The notes: generated by a model from the sequence alone, not told the origin. A DNA stretch of 7,196 nt from Scatosoma sp045577595 (GCA_045577595.1 JAZNIR010000048.1:1-7196); one strand, 5' to 3'. Positions 1 through 5,922 are shown, counted from the first letter of the stretch. Made by a program: numbers and translations.

Positions 1-556
1 TATCCTTACGGAGCACGACGGACGAACAGCGTTCGCATTTGCCGTCGATAACTTGTTCGTTTGCAAGCACCGTTTCGCAATCGGGACACCAGTTAATTAA
101 GGCGTTTTTGCGGTATGCAAGTCCTTTTTTATAAAGTTGCAAAAACAACCATTGCGTCCATTTATAATAATTTTCTTCGCAAGTTTTAATTTCCGCCGAC
201 CAATCGAACATAGCGCCCATATTTTTTAATTGTACTTCCATCGTTTCGATATTCTTTTCGGTGGAATCTTTGGGGTGAATGCCCGTCTTGATTGCGTAGT
301 TTTCCGCAGGTAAGCCGAACGCGTCGAATCCCATCGGTTGGAAAACTTCGTATCCTTGCATTTTCTTAAAACGGGCGTACGTGTCGGTAGGGCCGTAGTT
401 ATACCAATGCCCCACGTGTAATTTTGCGCCCGAAGGATAGGAAAACATTTCCAAAACGTACAATTTCTTGTCGATATTTTTCTTGTTGAAATTGTTTTGT
501 TTCGTCTTTTCCCATTTCGCCTGCCATTTGCGTTCTACGGATTTCATATCCATCAT
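1..556 (-). CDS. leuS: Leucyl-tRNA synthetase, N-terminal part (runs off left edge)
   Basis: This class I aminoacyl-tRNA synthetase charges tRNA-Leu with leucine in the cytoplasm. Only the first 185 codons are present; the family is usually about 800 residues or more, so the editing domain, KMSKS loop and anticodon-binding domain lie outside. Visible are YPSGAKLHVGHWYNY (residues 40-54), which contains the HIGH-type ATP-binding motif HVGH at 47-50, and the leucine-pocket stretch MGFDAFGLPAENYA (75-88). INWCPDC (154-160) then leads into TVLANEQV. The pairs C157/C160 and C174/C177 look like the zinc-ribbon ligands of the LeuRS ZN-1 module. Two tandem ATG codons (556-554 and 553-551) follow an AGAGAGG ribosome-binding site at 562-568; either could be the start. 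The gene is divergent from its right neighbour and has its own promoter. Identity is very secure. Confidence 0.97.
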   Translation of the reverse strand, partial: MMDMKSVERKWQAKWEKTKQNNFNKKNIDKKLYVLEMFSYPSGAKLHVGHWYNYGPTDTYARFKKMQGYEVFQPMGFDAFGLPAENYAIKTGIHPKDSTEKNIETMEVQLKNMGAMFDWSAEIKTCEENYYKWTQWLFLQLYKKGLAYRKNALINWCPDCETVLANEQVIDGKCERCSSVVLRKD

Positions 557-573
557 AAAAACCTCTCTTTTTC

Positions 574-589
574 TTGTAGCTGTCTACAA
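574..589. repeat. Perfect 6-bp inverted repeat in the leuS leader
   Basis: TTGTAG (574-579) and CTACAA (584-589) form a perfect inverted repeat around a 4-base centre. It lies between the leuS promoter and its ribosome-binding site, so in RNA it could form a small hairpin and in DNA it could be an operator. It is short enough to be chance, and I assign no regulator. Confidence 0.3.
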
Positions 590-622
590 CGTTTTTCGTC
601 AATATTATATACGCGTTTATAT

Positions 623-651
623 ATTATAAAACATTTTTTTTATCAAGTCAA
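623..651 (-). promoter_or_regulatory. Sigma-A-type promoter of leuS
   Basis: Read on the minus strand, TTGACT (651-646) and TATAAT (628-623) are separated by exactly 17 bases, a near-consensus vegetative promoter. The predicted start is near 616, giving a leader of about 60 bases before the leuS ATG. That is too short for a T-box, so leuS does not appear to be T-box controlled here. Confidence 0.8.
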
Positions 652-657
652 GCGAAT

Positions 658-1428
658 ATGCAAGCACGAAAGCGGGGGATTTTGCAAAAATCAATAAATA
701 ATTTTATCTTTCCCGCATACAATAATGTTGTGGAAGAAATAACGATAACGCAAAACGGCTTCGACCGTCGCTATATGTCCTACTTATACGCAAAGGTGCG
801 CGAGCGCTTTTCTTTTTTACCCGCCGTTTGCGAAATTACGTCGCAAGGGGATACGGCGGAAATCGAATTTAAAACGGAACGGGCGTATTCTCCTTACGTT
901 CGGAAATTTGCCGAAGAAAATATGGCGGACGTAATAGCGATAGGCTATAAATACGCCTATTTTGACAAAAAGTTGAAATTGCCCCTTTTGACAAGCGAAC
1001 AAAAGCGTTTGCTTTGTTTGGCGCTCGTTTCCGCCGATTTAAAGGAAGACAGAGCGTACGCGCTACGAAAATTGCGGGGTATAAAAAGCTATTCGCTCGA
1101 CGGCGTGTATCACTTCCGCTTGCGGGAACTTACCCGTCGTTGGAAAGAAGTTGCCGATTACGTGCCGATGGATATGAGCGAAATTTCTTTGGACGGGTTC
1201 GTCGATTTTTTAGCGGAAGAAGGGGAAAACAAACTGTTTGTAAAAGAAAATAAAGTGTACGACGCCGAATACCGTCCGCTTACGAAAAGCGCGTTGACGG
1301 GGGAAGAAAGCGCGGTGGCGGAAATTTTATTGGCGAACGCGGGACGGGTGTACTGTTTCGGCGATACGGACGAAAAAACGAAAGCGTTTTTAGAAAAGTA
1401 TTATAAAGAAAAAGTTGTTTTTTGTTGA
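658..1428 (+). CDS. Uncharacterised protein, possibly YtxC-like (sporulation-associated family)
   Basis: I do not recognise this protein with certainty. It is up to 256 residues, soluble-looking, with no signal peptide or membrane helix. The middle resembles the pattern I associate with YtxC: a region rich in YKYAYF (98-102), a helical LTSEQKRLL block (111-119), then YSLDGVYHFRLRELTRRW (145-162) and LDGFVDFL (178-185). The position directly upstream of thrS matches ytxC in Bacillus, which supports but does not prove the call. The C-terminal third (LFVKENKVYD, GRVYCFG, ending VVFC) is not something I can assign. The start is unclear: no ribosome-binding site precedes the ATG at 658. In-frame TTG at 682 and GTG at 730 (giving VEEITITQNGF, a more natural N-terminus) are alternatives, also without a good site. 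A weak promoter candidate is TTGCAA (682-687), 17 bases, TATCTT (705-710); if real, it favours the GTG. No GC-rich terminator follows the gene. Confidence 0.6.
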   Translation: MQARKRGILQKSINNFIFPAYNNVVEEITITQNGFDRRYMSYLYAKVRERFSFLPAVCEITSQGDTAEIEFKTERAYSPYVRKFAEENMADVIAIGYKYAYFDKKLKLPLLTSEQKRLLCLALVSADLKEDRAYALRKLRGIKSYSLDGVYHFRLRELTRRWKEVADYVPMDMSEISLDGFVDFLAEEGENKLFVKENKVYDAEYRPLTKSALTGEESAVAEILLANAGRVYCFGDTDEKTKAFLEKYYKEKVVFC

Positions 1429-1455
1429 AAAAATAAAAAACTTTCTTAAAAACGG

Positions 1456-1484
1456 TTGACAAACGAACGGCAAAGGTTTACAAT
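1456..1484 (+). promoter_or_regulatory. Promoter of the thrS T-box operon
   Basis: TTGACA (1456-1461) and TACAAT (1479-1484) are separated by 17 bases. The expected transcription start near 1491 coincides with the first base of T-box stem I, so the RNA begins with the sensor. Confidence 0.88.
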
Positions 1485-1490
1485 AATATC

Positions 1491-1697
1491 CGTAAAGACA
1501 AGTAACCTTGCTTTCCGCTTTTACAGAGAGCGTATCCTTTCGGCTGTGAGATACGCAAAGCGTGGCAAATCGTGAAACCACTTTACGTACGTTGTCAAAA
1601 ATAAAAAAAGTGGCTTTGTAAAACAAGGCAATTAAGGTGGAACCGCGCGAAAACGTATCGCGTCCTTAAACTCTTGCAAGGAGTTTAAGGTTTTTTT
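1491..1697 (+). ncRNA. Threonine T-box riboswitch (tRNA-sensing attenuator) upstream of thrS
   Basis: This leader senses uncharged tRNA-Thr and allows read-through into thrS when threonyl-tRNA is scarce. Stem I is closed by CGTAAAG (1491-1497) with CTTTACG (1581-1587). The 5' side of the specifier loop carries AGTAA (1501-1505). The 3' side reads GAA-ACC-A, placing the specifier ACC, a threonine codon, at 1577-1579. CGCTTT (1516-1521) pairs with AAAGCG (1557-1562), and the AG-bulge AGAGA lies at 1525-1529. The apical helix is GCGTATC (1530-1536) with GATACGC (1550-1556). Stem III is GCTTTGT (1613-1619) with ACAAGGC (1623-1629). The T-box sequence GGTGGAACCGCG is at 1636-1647. In the antiterminator, TTAAGG (1632-1637) pairs with CCTTAA (1664-1669), competing with the terminator. 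All hallmarks of the class are present. Confidence 0.95.
1664..1697 (+). terminator. T-box attenuator terminator
   Basis: A 10-bp perfect stem, CCTTAAACTC (1664-1673) with GAGTTTAAGG (1681-1690), closes a 7-base loop and is followed by seven T. Its 5' arm contains the CCTTAA needed by the antiterminator, so the two structures are mutually exclusive. Confidence 0.93.
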
Positions 1698-1754
1698 GTT
1701 TTTTGACGGATAAAAGAGTAAAATTATAGTGAAAAACTACGGAGGAAATATAGT

Positions 1755-3662
1755 ATGGACGTTATTTTGAAAAACGGGGAAAGTATCAGTGTGGAAGAAA
1801 ACGCAACGGCGTATTCGGTGGCGCTTGCTATATCGGAAGGATTGGCGAGAAACGCGGTTTGCGCGAAAGTAAACGGCAATCTCGTCGATTTATCGCACGT
1901 CTTGCAAGATAAGGACGTTTTGGAAATCGTTACACTAAAAGATAAAGAGGGGTTAAACGTGTACAGACACACTTGCGCGCACGTTTTGGCGCAAGCGTTA
2001 AAAACGGTGTATCCTACTTGTAAACTTTCGATTGGGCCTGTGATTGAAAACGGTTTTTATTACGACGTCGATTTCGTAACGCCGATTGCGCAAGCGGATT
2101 TGGAAAAAGTAGAAACGGAAATGAAAAAAATCATCAAGAGCAATTTGCCTATCGAGCGTTTTACGTTGCCGAGAAAGGAAGCGATTGCCCTTATGGAAGG
2201 TTTTAACGAAACGTATAAAGTGGAACTTATCCGCGATTTGCCCGAAGGGGAAGAAATTTCCTTTTATAAACAAGGCAATTTTATCGACCTTTGTCGCGGA
2301 CCGCACCTTCCGTCGACGGGTAAAATTAAGGCGTTCAGCTTAACGAGTATCGCGGGCGCGTATTGGCGTGGGGACGAGCATAACAAAATGCTCACGCGTA
2401 TTTACGGCACGGCGTTTGCGAAAAAGGACGAAATGGAAGCGTATTTTACGATGCTGGAAGAAGCGAAAAAACGCGACCATACGAAACTTGGCAAAGAATT
2501 AAAGCTGTTCGCGATTTTAAACGAAGGAAAGGGCTTGCCTTTCTTCTTGCCGAACGGTATGAAATTGAAAAACGAGCTTATCAATTATTGGCGGGAAATC
2601 CACACGCGTGAAGATTACGTGGAAGTAAACACGCCGATTATGCTCAATCGTACCCTTTGGGAAACGTCGGGGCATTGGTCGCATTATCGGGATAATATGT
2701 ACACGACGAAAGTGGACGAAGAAGATTTCGCGATTAAGCCTATGAACTGTCCGGGCGGAATTTTGGTGTATAAAACCGAACCGCACAGTTATAAAGATTT
2801 GCCGATTCGTATGGGCGAACTCGGGCTTGTGCACCGCCACGAAAAATCGGGGCAATTACACGGTCTTTTCCGCGTACGTTGCTTTACGCAAGACGACGCG
2901 CATATCTTTATGACGCGCGAACAAATCAAAGACGAAATTAAAGGTATCGTCCGCCTTATCAACGAAGTATATACGCTGTTCGGGTTTAAATACCACGTAG
3001 AACTTTCCACCCGCCCCGAAAACAGTATGGGTAGCGACGAAGATTGGAATACGGCGACGGACGCTTTGAAGAGCGCGCTCGACGATATGCATTTCAACTA
3101 CGTAATCAACGAAGGGGACGGCGCGTTTTACGGACCGAAAATCGACTTCCACTTGGAAGATTCTATCGGTAGAACGTGGCAATGCGGTACGATTCAACTC
3201 GATTTCCAACTTCCGCAAAGATTCGAACTCGAATACGTGGGCGTAGACGGACAAAAACACCGTCCGATTATGGTACACCGCGTCGTATTCGGCTCGATTG
3301 AAAGATTTATCGGTATTTTAATCGAACATTTTGCGGGTAAATTCCCCGTATGGCTTTCGCCTACGCAAGTGAAAATTTTGCCGATTACCGATAGACAACT
3401 CGATTATGCAAACGCGATTTGCGCGAAAATGAAAGAAAAGGGAATCCGCGTGGAAGTGGACGACCGCAGTGAAAAAATCGGGTATAAAATCCGCGAAGCG
3501 CAAATGGAAAAAGTGCCGTATATGCTCGTTTTGGGCGATAAGGAAGCGGAGGCGGGCTTGGTGGCGGTGCGCCGTCGCGATAAAGGCGATACGGGCGCTG
3601 TCAGCGTGGACGAATTTATGCAAACGGTTTTGGATGATATAGCGAATAAAACGGCGTTTTAA
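1755..3662 (+). CDS. thrS: Threonyl-tRNA synthetase
   Basis: This class II synthetase charges tRNA-Thr and edits mischarged seryl-tRNA-Thr. At 635 residues it is full length and has the standard order. A TGS domain occupies about 1-62. The N2 editing/SAD domain holds its zinc-type residues H72 and H76 (in HTCAH) and C180 and H184 (in DLCRGPH). The catalytic core runs from about 245 to 530. Motif 1 lies around LPNGMKLKNEL (265-275), motif 2 is VHRHEKSGQLHGLFRVR (359-375) with R361, and motif 3 lies around HRVVFGSIERFIG (508-520). The active-site zinc ligands C332, H383 and H508 are all present, so both catalysis and editing should be intact. The C-terminal anticodon-binding domain follows from about 535. 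GGAGG (1741-1745) sits 9 bases before the ATG. Expression is controlled by the T-box leader upstream, and the next gene begins 11 bases after the stop. Confidence 0.98.
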   Translation: MDVILKNGESISVEENATAYSVALAISEGLARNAVCAKVNGNLVDLSHVLQDKDVLEIVTLKDKEGLNVYRHTCAHVLAQALKTVYPTCKLSIGPVIENGFYYDVDFVTPIAQADLEKVETEMKKIIKSNLPIERFTLPRKEAIALMEGFNETYKVELIRDLPEGEEISFYKQGNFIDLCRGPHLPSTGKIKAFSLTSIAGAYWRGDEHNKMLTRIYGTAFAKKDEMEAYFTMLEEAKKRDHTKLGKELKLFAILNEGKGLPFFLPNGMKLKNELINYWREIHTREDYVEVNTPIMLNRTLWETSGHWSHYRDNMYTTKVDEEDFAIKPMNCPGGILVYKTEPHSYKDLPIRMGELGLVHRHEKSGQLHGLFRVRCFTQDDAHIFMTREQIKDEIKGIVRLINEVYTLFGFKYHVELSTRPENSMGSDEDWNTATDALKSALDDMHFNYVINEGDGAFYGPKIDFHLEDSIGRTWQCGTIQLDFQLPQRFELEYVGVDGQKHRPIMVHRVVFGSIERFIGILIEHFAGKFPVWLSPTQVKILPITDRQLDYANAICAKMKEKGIRVEVDDRSEKIGYKIREAQMEKVPYMLVLGDKEAEAGLVAVRRRDKGDTGAVSVDEFMQTVLDDIANKTAF

Positions 3663-3673
3663 AAGGAGTTATT

Positions 3674-4528
3674 ATGCGATACATTTCAACGGAAATTCAA
3701 AGTTTTAAAAAGTACGGCGACGCAAAGGCAATTATCAAAATGTTGAAAGAAGTAGGCTTTACCGCTTACGACGCGTCTATGTTTTGGGAAGGCGTTTTAG
3801 ATTATATCATTTATGCGGAAGATTGGGAAGAAAAAGCGAAAGAGTTTCGCGCGTATGCGGACGAAATAGGTATCGCTTGCAACCAATCGCACGCGGTGTT
3901 TCCGTCGGCAAGAAAGAACGACGAAAAATACAATACGTGGATTTTTCCTAAAGTGGTTCGCTGTATAGAAGTGAGCGGAATTTTGGGCGCAAAAGTTTGC
4001 GTAGTACATCCTTGTAACGATTGGACGGCGGAAGAAAACGCGGAATTTTATAAAAAACTCGAACCGTTTGCAAGAGCGGCGGGTGTGAAGATTGCCGTAG
4101 AAAATATGTGGAATTGGTCGGCTGGCTCGCCTACGGCAACGAAAGCGGCTTGTTCGCACCACGACGATTTTAAAGCGCATTTGGATTTGCTCCCTGCGGA
4201 CGTTTTCGTGGGTTGCGTGGATATAGGGCACGCGGAAATGGCGGGATTGGATACGAGCGCCGCGCAAATGATAGAAACGCTTGCGGAAAGAATGGGCGCT
4301 ATGCACTTGCACGACGTAGACGGTTTGCACGATAATCACCAAGTACCGTTTACGCAAAAGGTGGATTTCCAAACGGTTATCGACGCGCTTAAAAAGATAA
4401 ACTATCAAGGGGATATTACGCTGGAAGTTGCGTACGCGCCCAAGAAAACGCCCGACGAATTGCAAAAAGCGTTGGCAAAGTATCTTTTTGAAATCGCTAA
4501 CTACTTTAAAAATCAGTTGGAAAAATAA
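3674..4528 (+). CDS. Sugar phosphate isomerase/epimerase-like TIM-barrel protein
   Basis: This 284-residue protein has the AP endonuclease family 2 / xylose isomerase-like TIM-barrel signature, shared by sugar isomerases, epimerases and IolE-type enzymes. Candidate metal and active-site residues sit at the expected strand ends: H73 (QSHAVFP), H112 (VVHP), E143 (AVENMW), D183 and H186 (CVDIGH), H211 and H213 (MHLHDVDG), H222 and E251 (ITLEVAY). The full set suggests an active divalent-metal enzyme. The substrate cannot be read from the sequence, and no sugar transporter or kinase lies nearby. There is no signal peptide, so it should be cytoplasmic. AGGAG (3664-3668) overlaps the end of the thrS stop and lies 5 bases before the ATG, so it is probably cotranscribed with thrS under T-box control. 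No GC-rich terminator follows before the infC promoter. Confidence 0.85.
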   Translation: MRYISTEIQSFKKYGDAKAIIKMLKEVGFTAYDASMFWEGVLDYIIYAEDWEEKAKEFRAYADEIGIACNQSHAVFPSARKNDEKYNTWIFPKVVRCIEVSGILGAKVCVVHPCNDWTAEENAEFYKKLEPFARAAGVKIAVENMWNWSAGSPTATKAACSHHDDFKAHLDLLPADVFVGCVDIGHAEMAGLDTSAAQMIETLAERMGAMHLHDVDGLHDNHQVPFTQKVDFQTVIDALKKINYQGDITLEVAYAPKKTPDELQKALAKYLFEIANYFKNQLEK

Positions 4529-4562
4529 ATAAAAAAATATTTGGAATTTTTTGAAAAAACGC

Positions 4563-4591
4563 TTGACAGAAGGTTTTGTTTGTGTTATCAT
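4563..4591 (+). promoter_or_regulatory. Promoter of the infC-rpmI-rplT operon
   Basis: TTGACA (4563-4568) and TATCAT (4586-4591) are separated by 17 bases, with an expected start near 4598. The promoter begins only 34 bases after the upstream gene ends, and no clear terminator lies between, so upstream transcripts may also enter the leader. Confidence 0.85.
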
Positions 4592-4597
4592 ATTAAA

Positions 4598-4729
4598 GCT
4601 AAGCAGAAGCAAACCTTCTCGCCGTGCGGTATAAATCGGTACGGCTCAATAAATTCCAATGTTGCGGGGGAAACCGCGACGGATTTTAACGAGAAGGATT
4701 GCAAAGCGTGCAGTCCTTTAATTTTTTTT
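4598..4729 (+). ncRNA. infC operon leader attenuator, probable L20 leader
   Basis: This is a three-way-junction leader. The closing helix is CCTTCTCG (4614-4621) with CGAGAAGG (4690-4697), 8 bp perfect. Inside are two hairpins: GCCGTGC (4621-4627) with GTACGGC (4639-4645), and GTTGCGG (4661-4667) with CCGCGAC (4674-4680). The terms share G4621, so one of the two adjoining pairs yields there. The last four bases of the closing helix, AAGG at 4694-4697, are also the first bases of a terminator stem, so junction and terminator exclude each other. In Bacillus subtilis the infC-rpmI-rplT operon is repressed by ribosomal protein L20, which binds an rRNA-like leader and promotes premature termination. 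The same gene order and attenuator layout here support an L20 leader by inference. I have not matched it to a covariance model. Confidence 0.75.
4694..4729 (+). terminator. Attenuator terminator in the infC leader
   Basis: AAGGATTGCA (4694-4703) pairs with TGCAGTCCTT (4709-4718) in a 10-bp stem with one T-G wobble and the loop AAGCG. It is followed by TAA and eight T (4722-4729). It ends only 17 bases before the likely infC start, so it acts as a regulatory stop ahead of the gene. Confidence 0.9.
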
Positions 4730-4733
4730 GCGT

Positions 4734-4749
4734 GAGGTACACTACCATT
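4734..4749 (+). promoter_or_regulatory. Ribosome-binding site and AUU start of infC
   Basis: GAGG (4734-4737) lies 9 bases before ATT (4747-4749), which is in frame with the IF3 coding sequence. The longer in-frame options, TTG at 4699 and GTG at 4732, fall inside or directly behind the terminator hairpin and have no ribosome-binding site. Confidence 0.85.
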
Positions 4750-5256
4750 AAAGACCAACATCAAATCAACGAAAACATTCGTGATAGAGAAATCAGAGTT
4801 ATTTCGGCGACGGGCGAACAGCTCGGCATTATGAGCGCGATGGAAGCTTTGCGGATTGCGGAAGAAGAAAATTTAGACTTAGTTAAAATTTCTCCTAACG
4901 CCGTACCGCCCGTTTGTAAGATTATGAACTACGGTAAGTTTAAATTCGAACAAGCAAAACGCGAAAAAGAAAACCGTAAAAATCAAAAAATCGTAGAACT
5001 TAAAGAAATTTATCTTTCTATGACGATTGACGTAGGCGATTTAAACGTAAAGGCGAAAAAGACGCTGGAAATTTTGTCGGACGGCAACAAAGTAAAGGTG
5101 TCTATCCGTATGCGTGGTAGACAAATGGCGCACGCGTCGATGGGCGTGGACGTTATGAACCGTTTCTTTGAAATGCTCGGCGGAAAAGCGACGATGGATA
5201 AAGCGCCTAAAACGGAAGGCAGAAATATCTTTATGATACTTGCGCCCGCCAAATAA
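4747..5256 (+). CDS. infC: Translation initiation factor IF-3
   Basis: IF3 binds the 30S subunit, prevents premature 50S joining and discriminates against non-standard start codons. From the AUU start the protein is 169 residues, close to the roughly 170-180 typical of the family. The N-domain opens with INENIRDREIRVI (7-19) and contains the usual PPVCKIMNYGKFKFEQ (54-69). A basic linker (about 70-82, KREKENRKNQK) leads to the C-domain, which carries the signature RGRQMAH (123-129). AUU starts for infC are known in Escherichia coli and Bacillus, where IF3 represses its own rare start codon; that control is inferred here from the codon alone. Extending upstream to the TTG at 4699 would add residues encoded by the terminator hairpin and T-run (FNFFCV), which is implausible. 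It is the first gene of the operon with rpmI and rplT. Confidence 0.96.
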   Translation: MKDQHQINENIRDREIRVISATGEQLGIMSAMEALRIAEEENLDLVKISPNAVPPVCKIMNYGKFKFEQAKREKENRKNQKIVELKEIYLSMTIDVGDLNVKAKKTLEILSDGNKVKVSIRMRGRQMAHASMGVDVMNRFFEMLGGKATMDKAPKTEGRNIFMILAPAK

Positions 5257-5343
5257 GGACGAAAAAAGTGGACAAGCCCACGTTTGCATCACGCTACGTG
5301 CGCTGTTAATAAAAAGAAGAAAATAAATTCGGAGGATAAAACA
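5257..5343 (+). other. infC-rpmI intergenic spacer with possible competing hairpins
   Basis: This 87-base gap is long for a ribosomal protein operon. It can form GTGG (5268-5271) with CCAC (5278-5281), or alternatively CACGT (5279-5283) with ACGTG (5296-5300). The two share bases and cannot coexist. The rpmI ribosome-binding site lies downstream of both. No T-run follows, so it is not a terminator. A regulatory role is possible but unproven. Confidence 0.35.
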
Positions 5344-5544
5344 ATGCCTAAACAGAAAACACATAGCAGCACGAAAACGCGTTTCTGGCTTACGGGTTCG
5401 GGAAAAGTAAACCGTTCTCACAGTGGTAAGAACCACAAAGCGGAAACCAAGAACAGAAAGAGAAAGAGAAATTTGCGTCAAACGACTCTTGTTTCTTCCA
5501 CGCAAGAAAGCACCGTCAAGAGTATGATGCCTTACAAGAAATAA
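5344..5544 (+). CDS. rpmI: 50S ribosomal protein L35 (bL35)
   Basis: This small basic protein of the large ribosomal subunit has 66 residues, as expected for the family. It opens with MPKQKTHSSTKTRF, followed by TGSGKVNRSHSGKNH (17-31) and the arginine/lysine-rich block NRKRKRNLR (37-45), and ends in MMPYKK. GGAGG (5331-5335) lies 8 bases before the ATG and fixes the start. An in-frame TTG at 5284 would add a 20-residue extension with no ribosome-binding site and no match to L35. It is the middle gene of infC-rpmI-rplT, 87 bases after infC and 19 bases before rplT. Confidence 0.97.
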   Translation: MPKQKTHSSTKTRFWLTGSGKVNRSHSGKNHKAETKNRKRKRNLRQTTLVSSTQESTVKSMMPYKK

Positions 5545-5563
5545 GAGAAGGAGATAGAAGAAT

Positions 5564-5914
5564 ATGCGTATTAAAAGAGCAGTAAACGCGGTTAAAAAGC
5601 GTAGAAAAATTTTAAAACTCGCTAAAGGTTACTTTGGCAATAAGAGCAAATCGTACAGAATCGCAAGAGAAGCGGTTATGAAATCGCTTAACTATGCGTA
5701 CATCGGAAGAAGAAGAAGAAAGAGAGATTTCCGTCGTCTTTGGATTTCGAGAATCAACGCGGCGGCAAGAATCAACGGTATGTCGTACAGCAAGCTTATG
5801 CACGGTCTTAACGTTGCGGGTATCAACCTTAACAGAAAGGTGCTTGCAGACCTTGCGGTAAACGACGCGCCTGCATTCGCGCAACTCGTTGAAAAGGCGA
5901 AAGCGGCTCTTTAA
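5564..5914 (+). CDS. rplT: 50S ribosomal protein L20 (bL20)
   Basis: L20 binds 23S rRNA directly, is needed early in 50S assembly, and in Bacillus represses its own operon through the infC leader. The 116 residues match the family throughout. The basic N-terminal extension KRAVNAVKKRRKILKLAKGYFG (4-25) is followed by the helical SYRIAREAVMKSLNYAYIGR stretch (30-49). Then come RDFRRLWISRINAAAR (54-69), SYSKLMHGL (74-82) and RKVLADLAVND (91-101). Compared with the usual MARVKR opening, one residue is missing at the N-terminus. AAGGAGA (5548-5554) lies 9 bases before the ATG. A strong intrinsic terminator follows the stop within 10 bases. Confidence 0.98.
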   Translation: MRIKRAVNAVKKRRKILKLAKGYFGNKSKSYRIAREAVMKSLNYAYIGRRRRKRDFRRLWISRINAAARINGMSYSKLMHGLNVAGINLNRKVLADLAVNDAPAFAQLVEKAKAAL

Positions 5915-5922
5915 TTTTTGAT

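Noticed and set aside
399..602. Minus-strand open frame of 67 codons overlapping the start of leuS
   Set aside because: It is a different frame over the leuS N-terminus. The leuS frame carries the conserved HVGH and zinc-ribbon motifs, while this one has none.
1411..1444. AT-only potential hairpin at the end of the gene at 658-1428
   Set aside because: AAAGTT and AACTTT could pair around T- and A-runs, but the stem lacks a GC core and has no proper T-tract after it, so I do not call a terminator.
2856..3278. Minus-strand open frame of 140 codons within thrS
   Set aside because: It is entirely antisense to the catalytic core of thrS, with no recognisable domain; a shadow frame.
4529..4562. 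Possible terminator between the TIM-barrel gene and the infC promoter
   Set aside because: The stretch is A/T-rich with T-runs but has no GC-containing stem.
3797..4612. Long open frame of 271 codons on the minus strand
   Set aside because: It lies antisense to the well-supported TIM-barrel gene and runs across the infC promoter. Its translation is rich in Arg, Phe and Val with no recognisable motif, as expected from a shadow frame.
4699..4746. Longer infC with a TTG start
   Set aside because: This segment encodes the terminator hairpin and T-run, lacks a ribosome-binding site, and would add 16 residues not seen in IF3.
5284..5343. Longer rpmI with a TTG start
   Set aside because: The 20-residue extension has no ribosome-binding site and no counterpart in L35, and the ATG at 5344 has a perfect GGAGG at a good distance.
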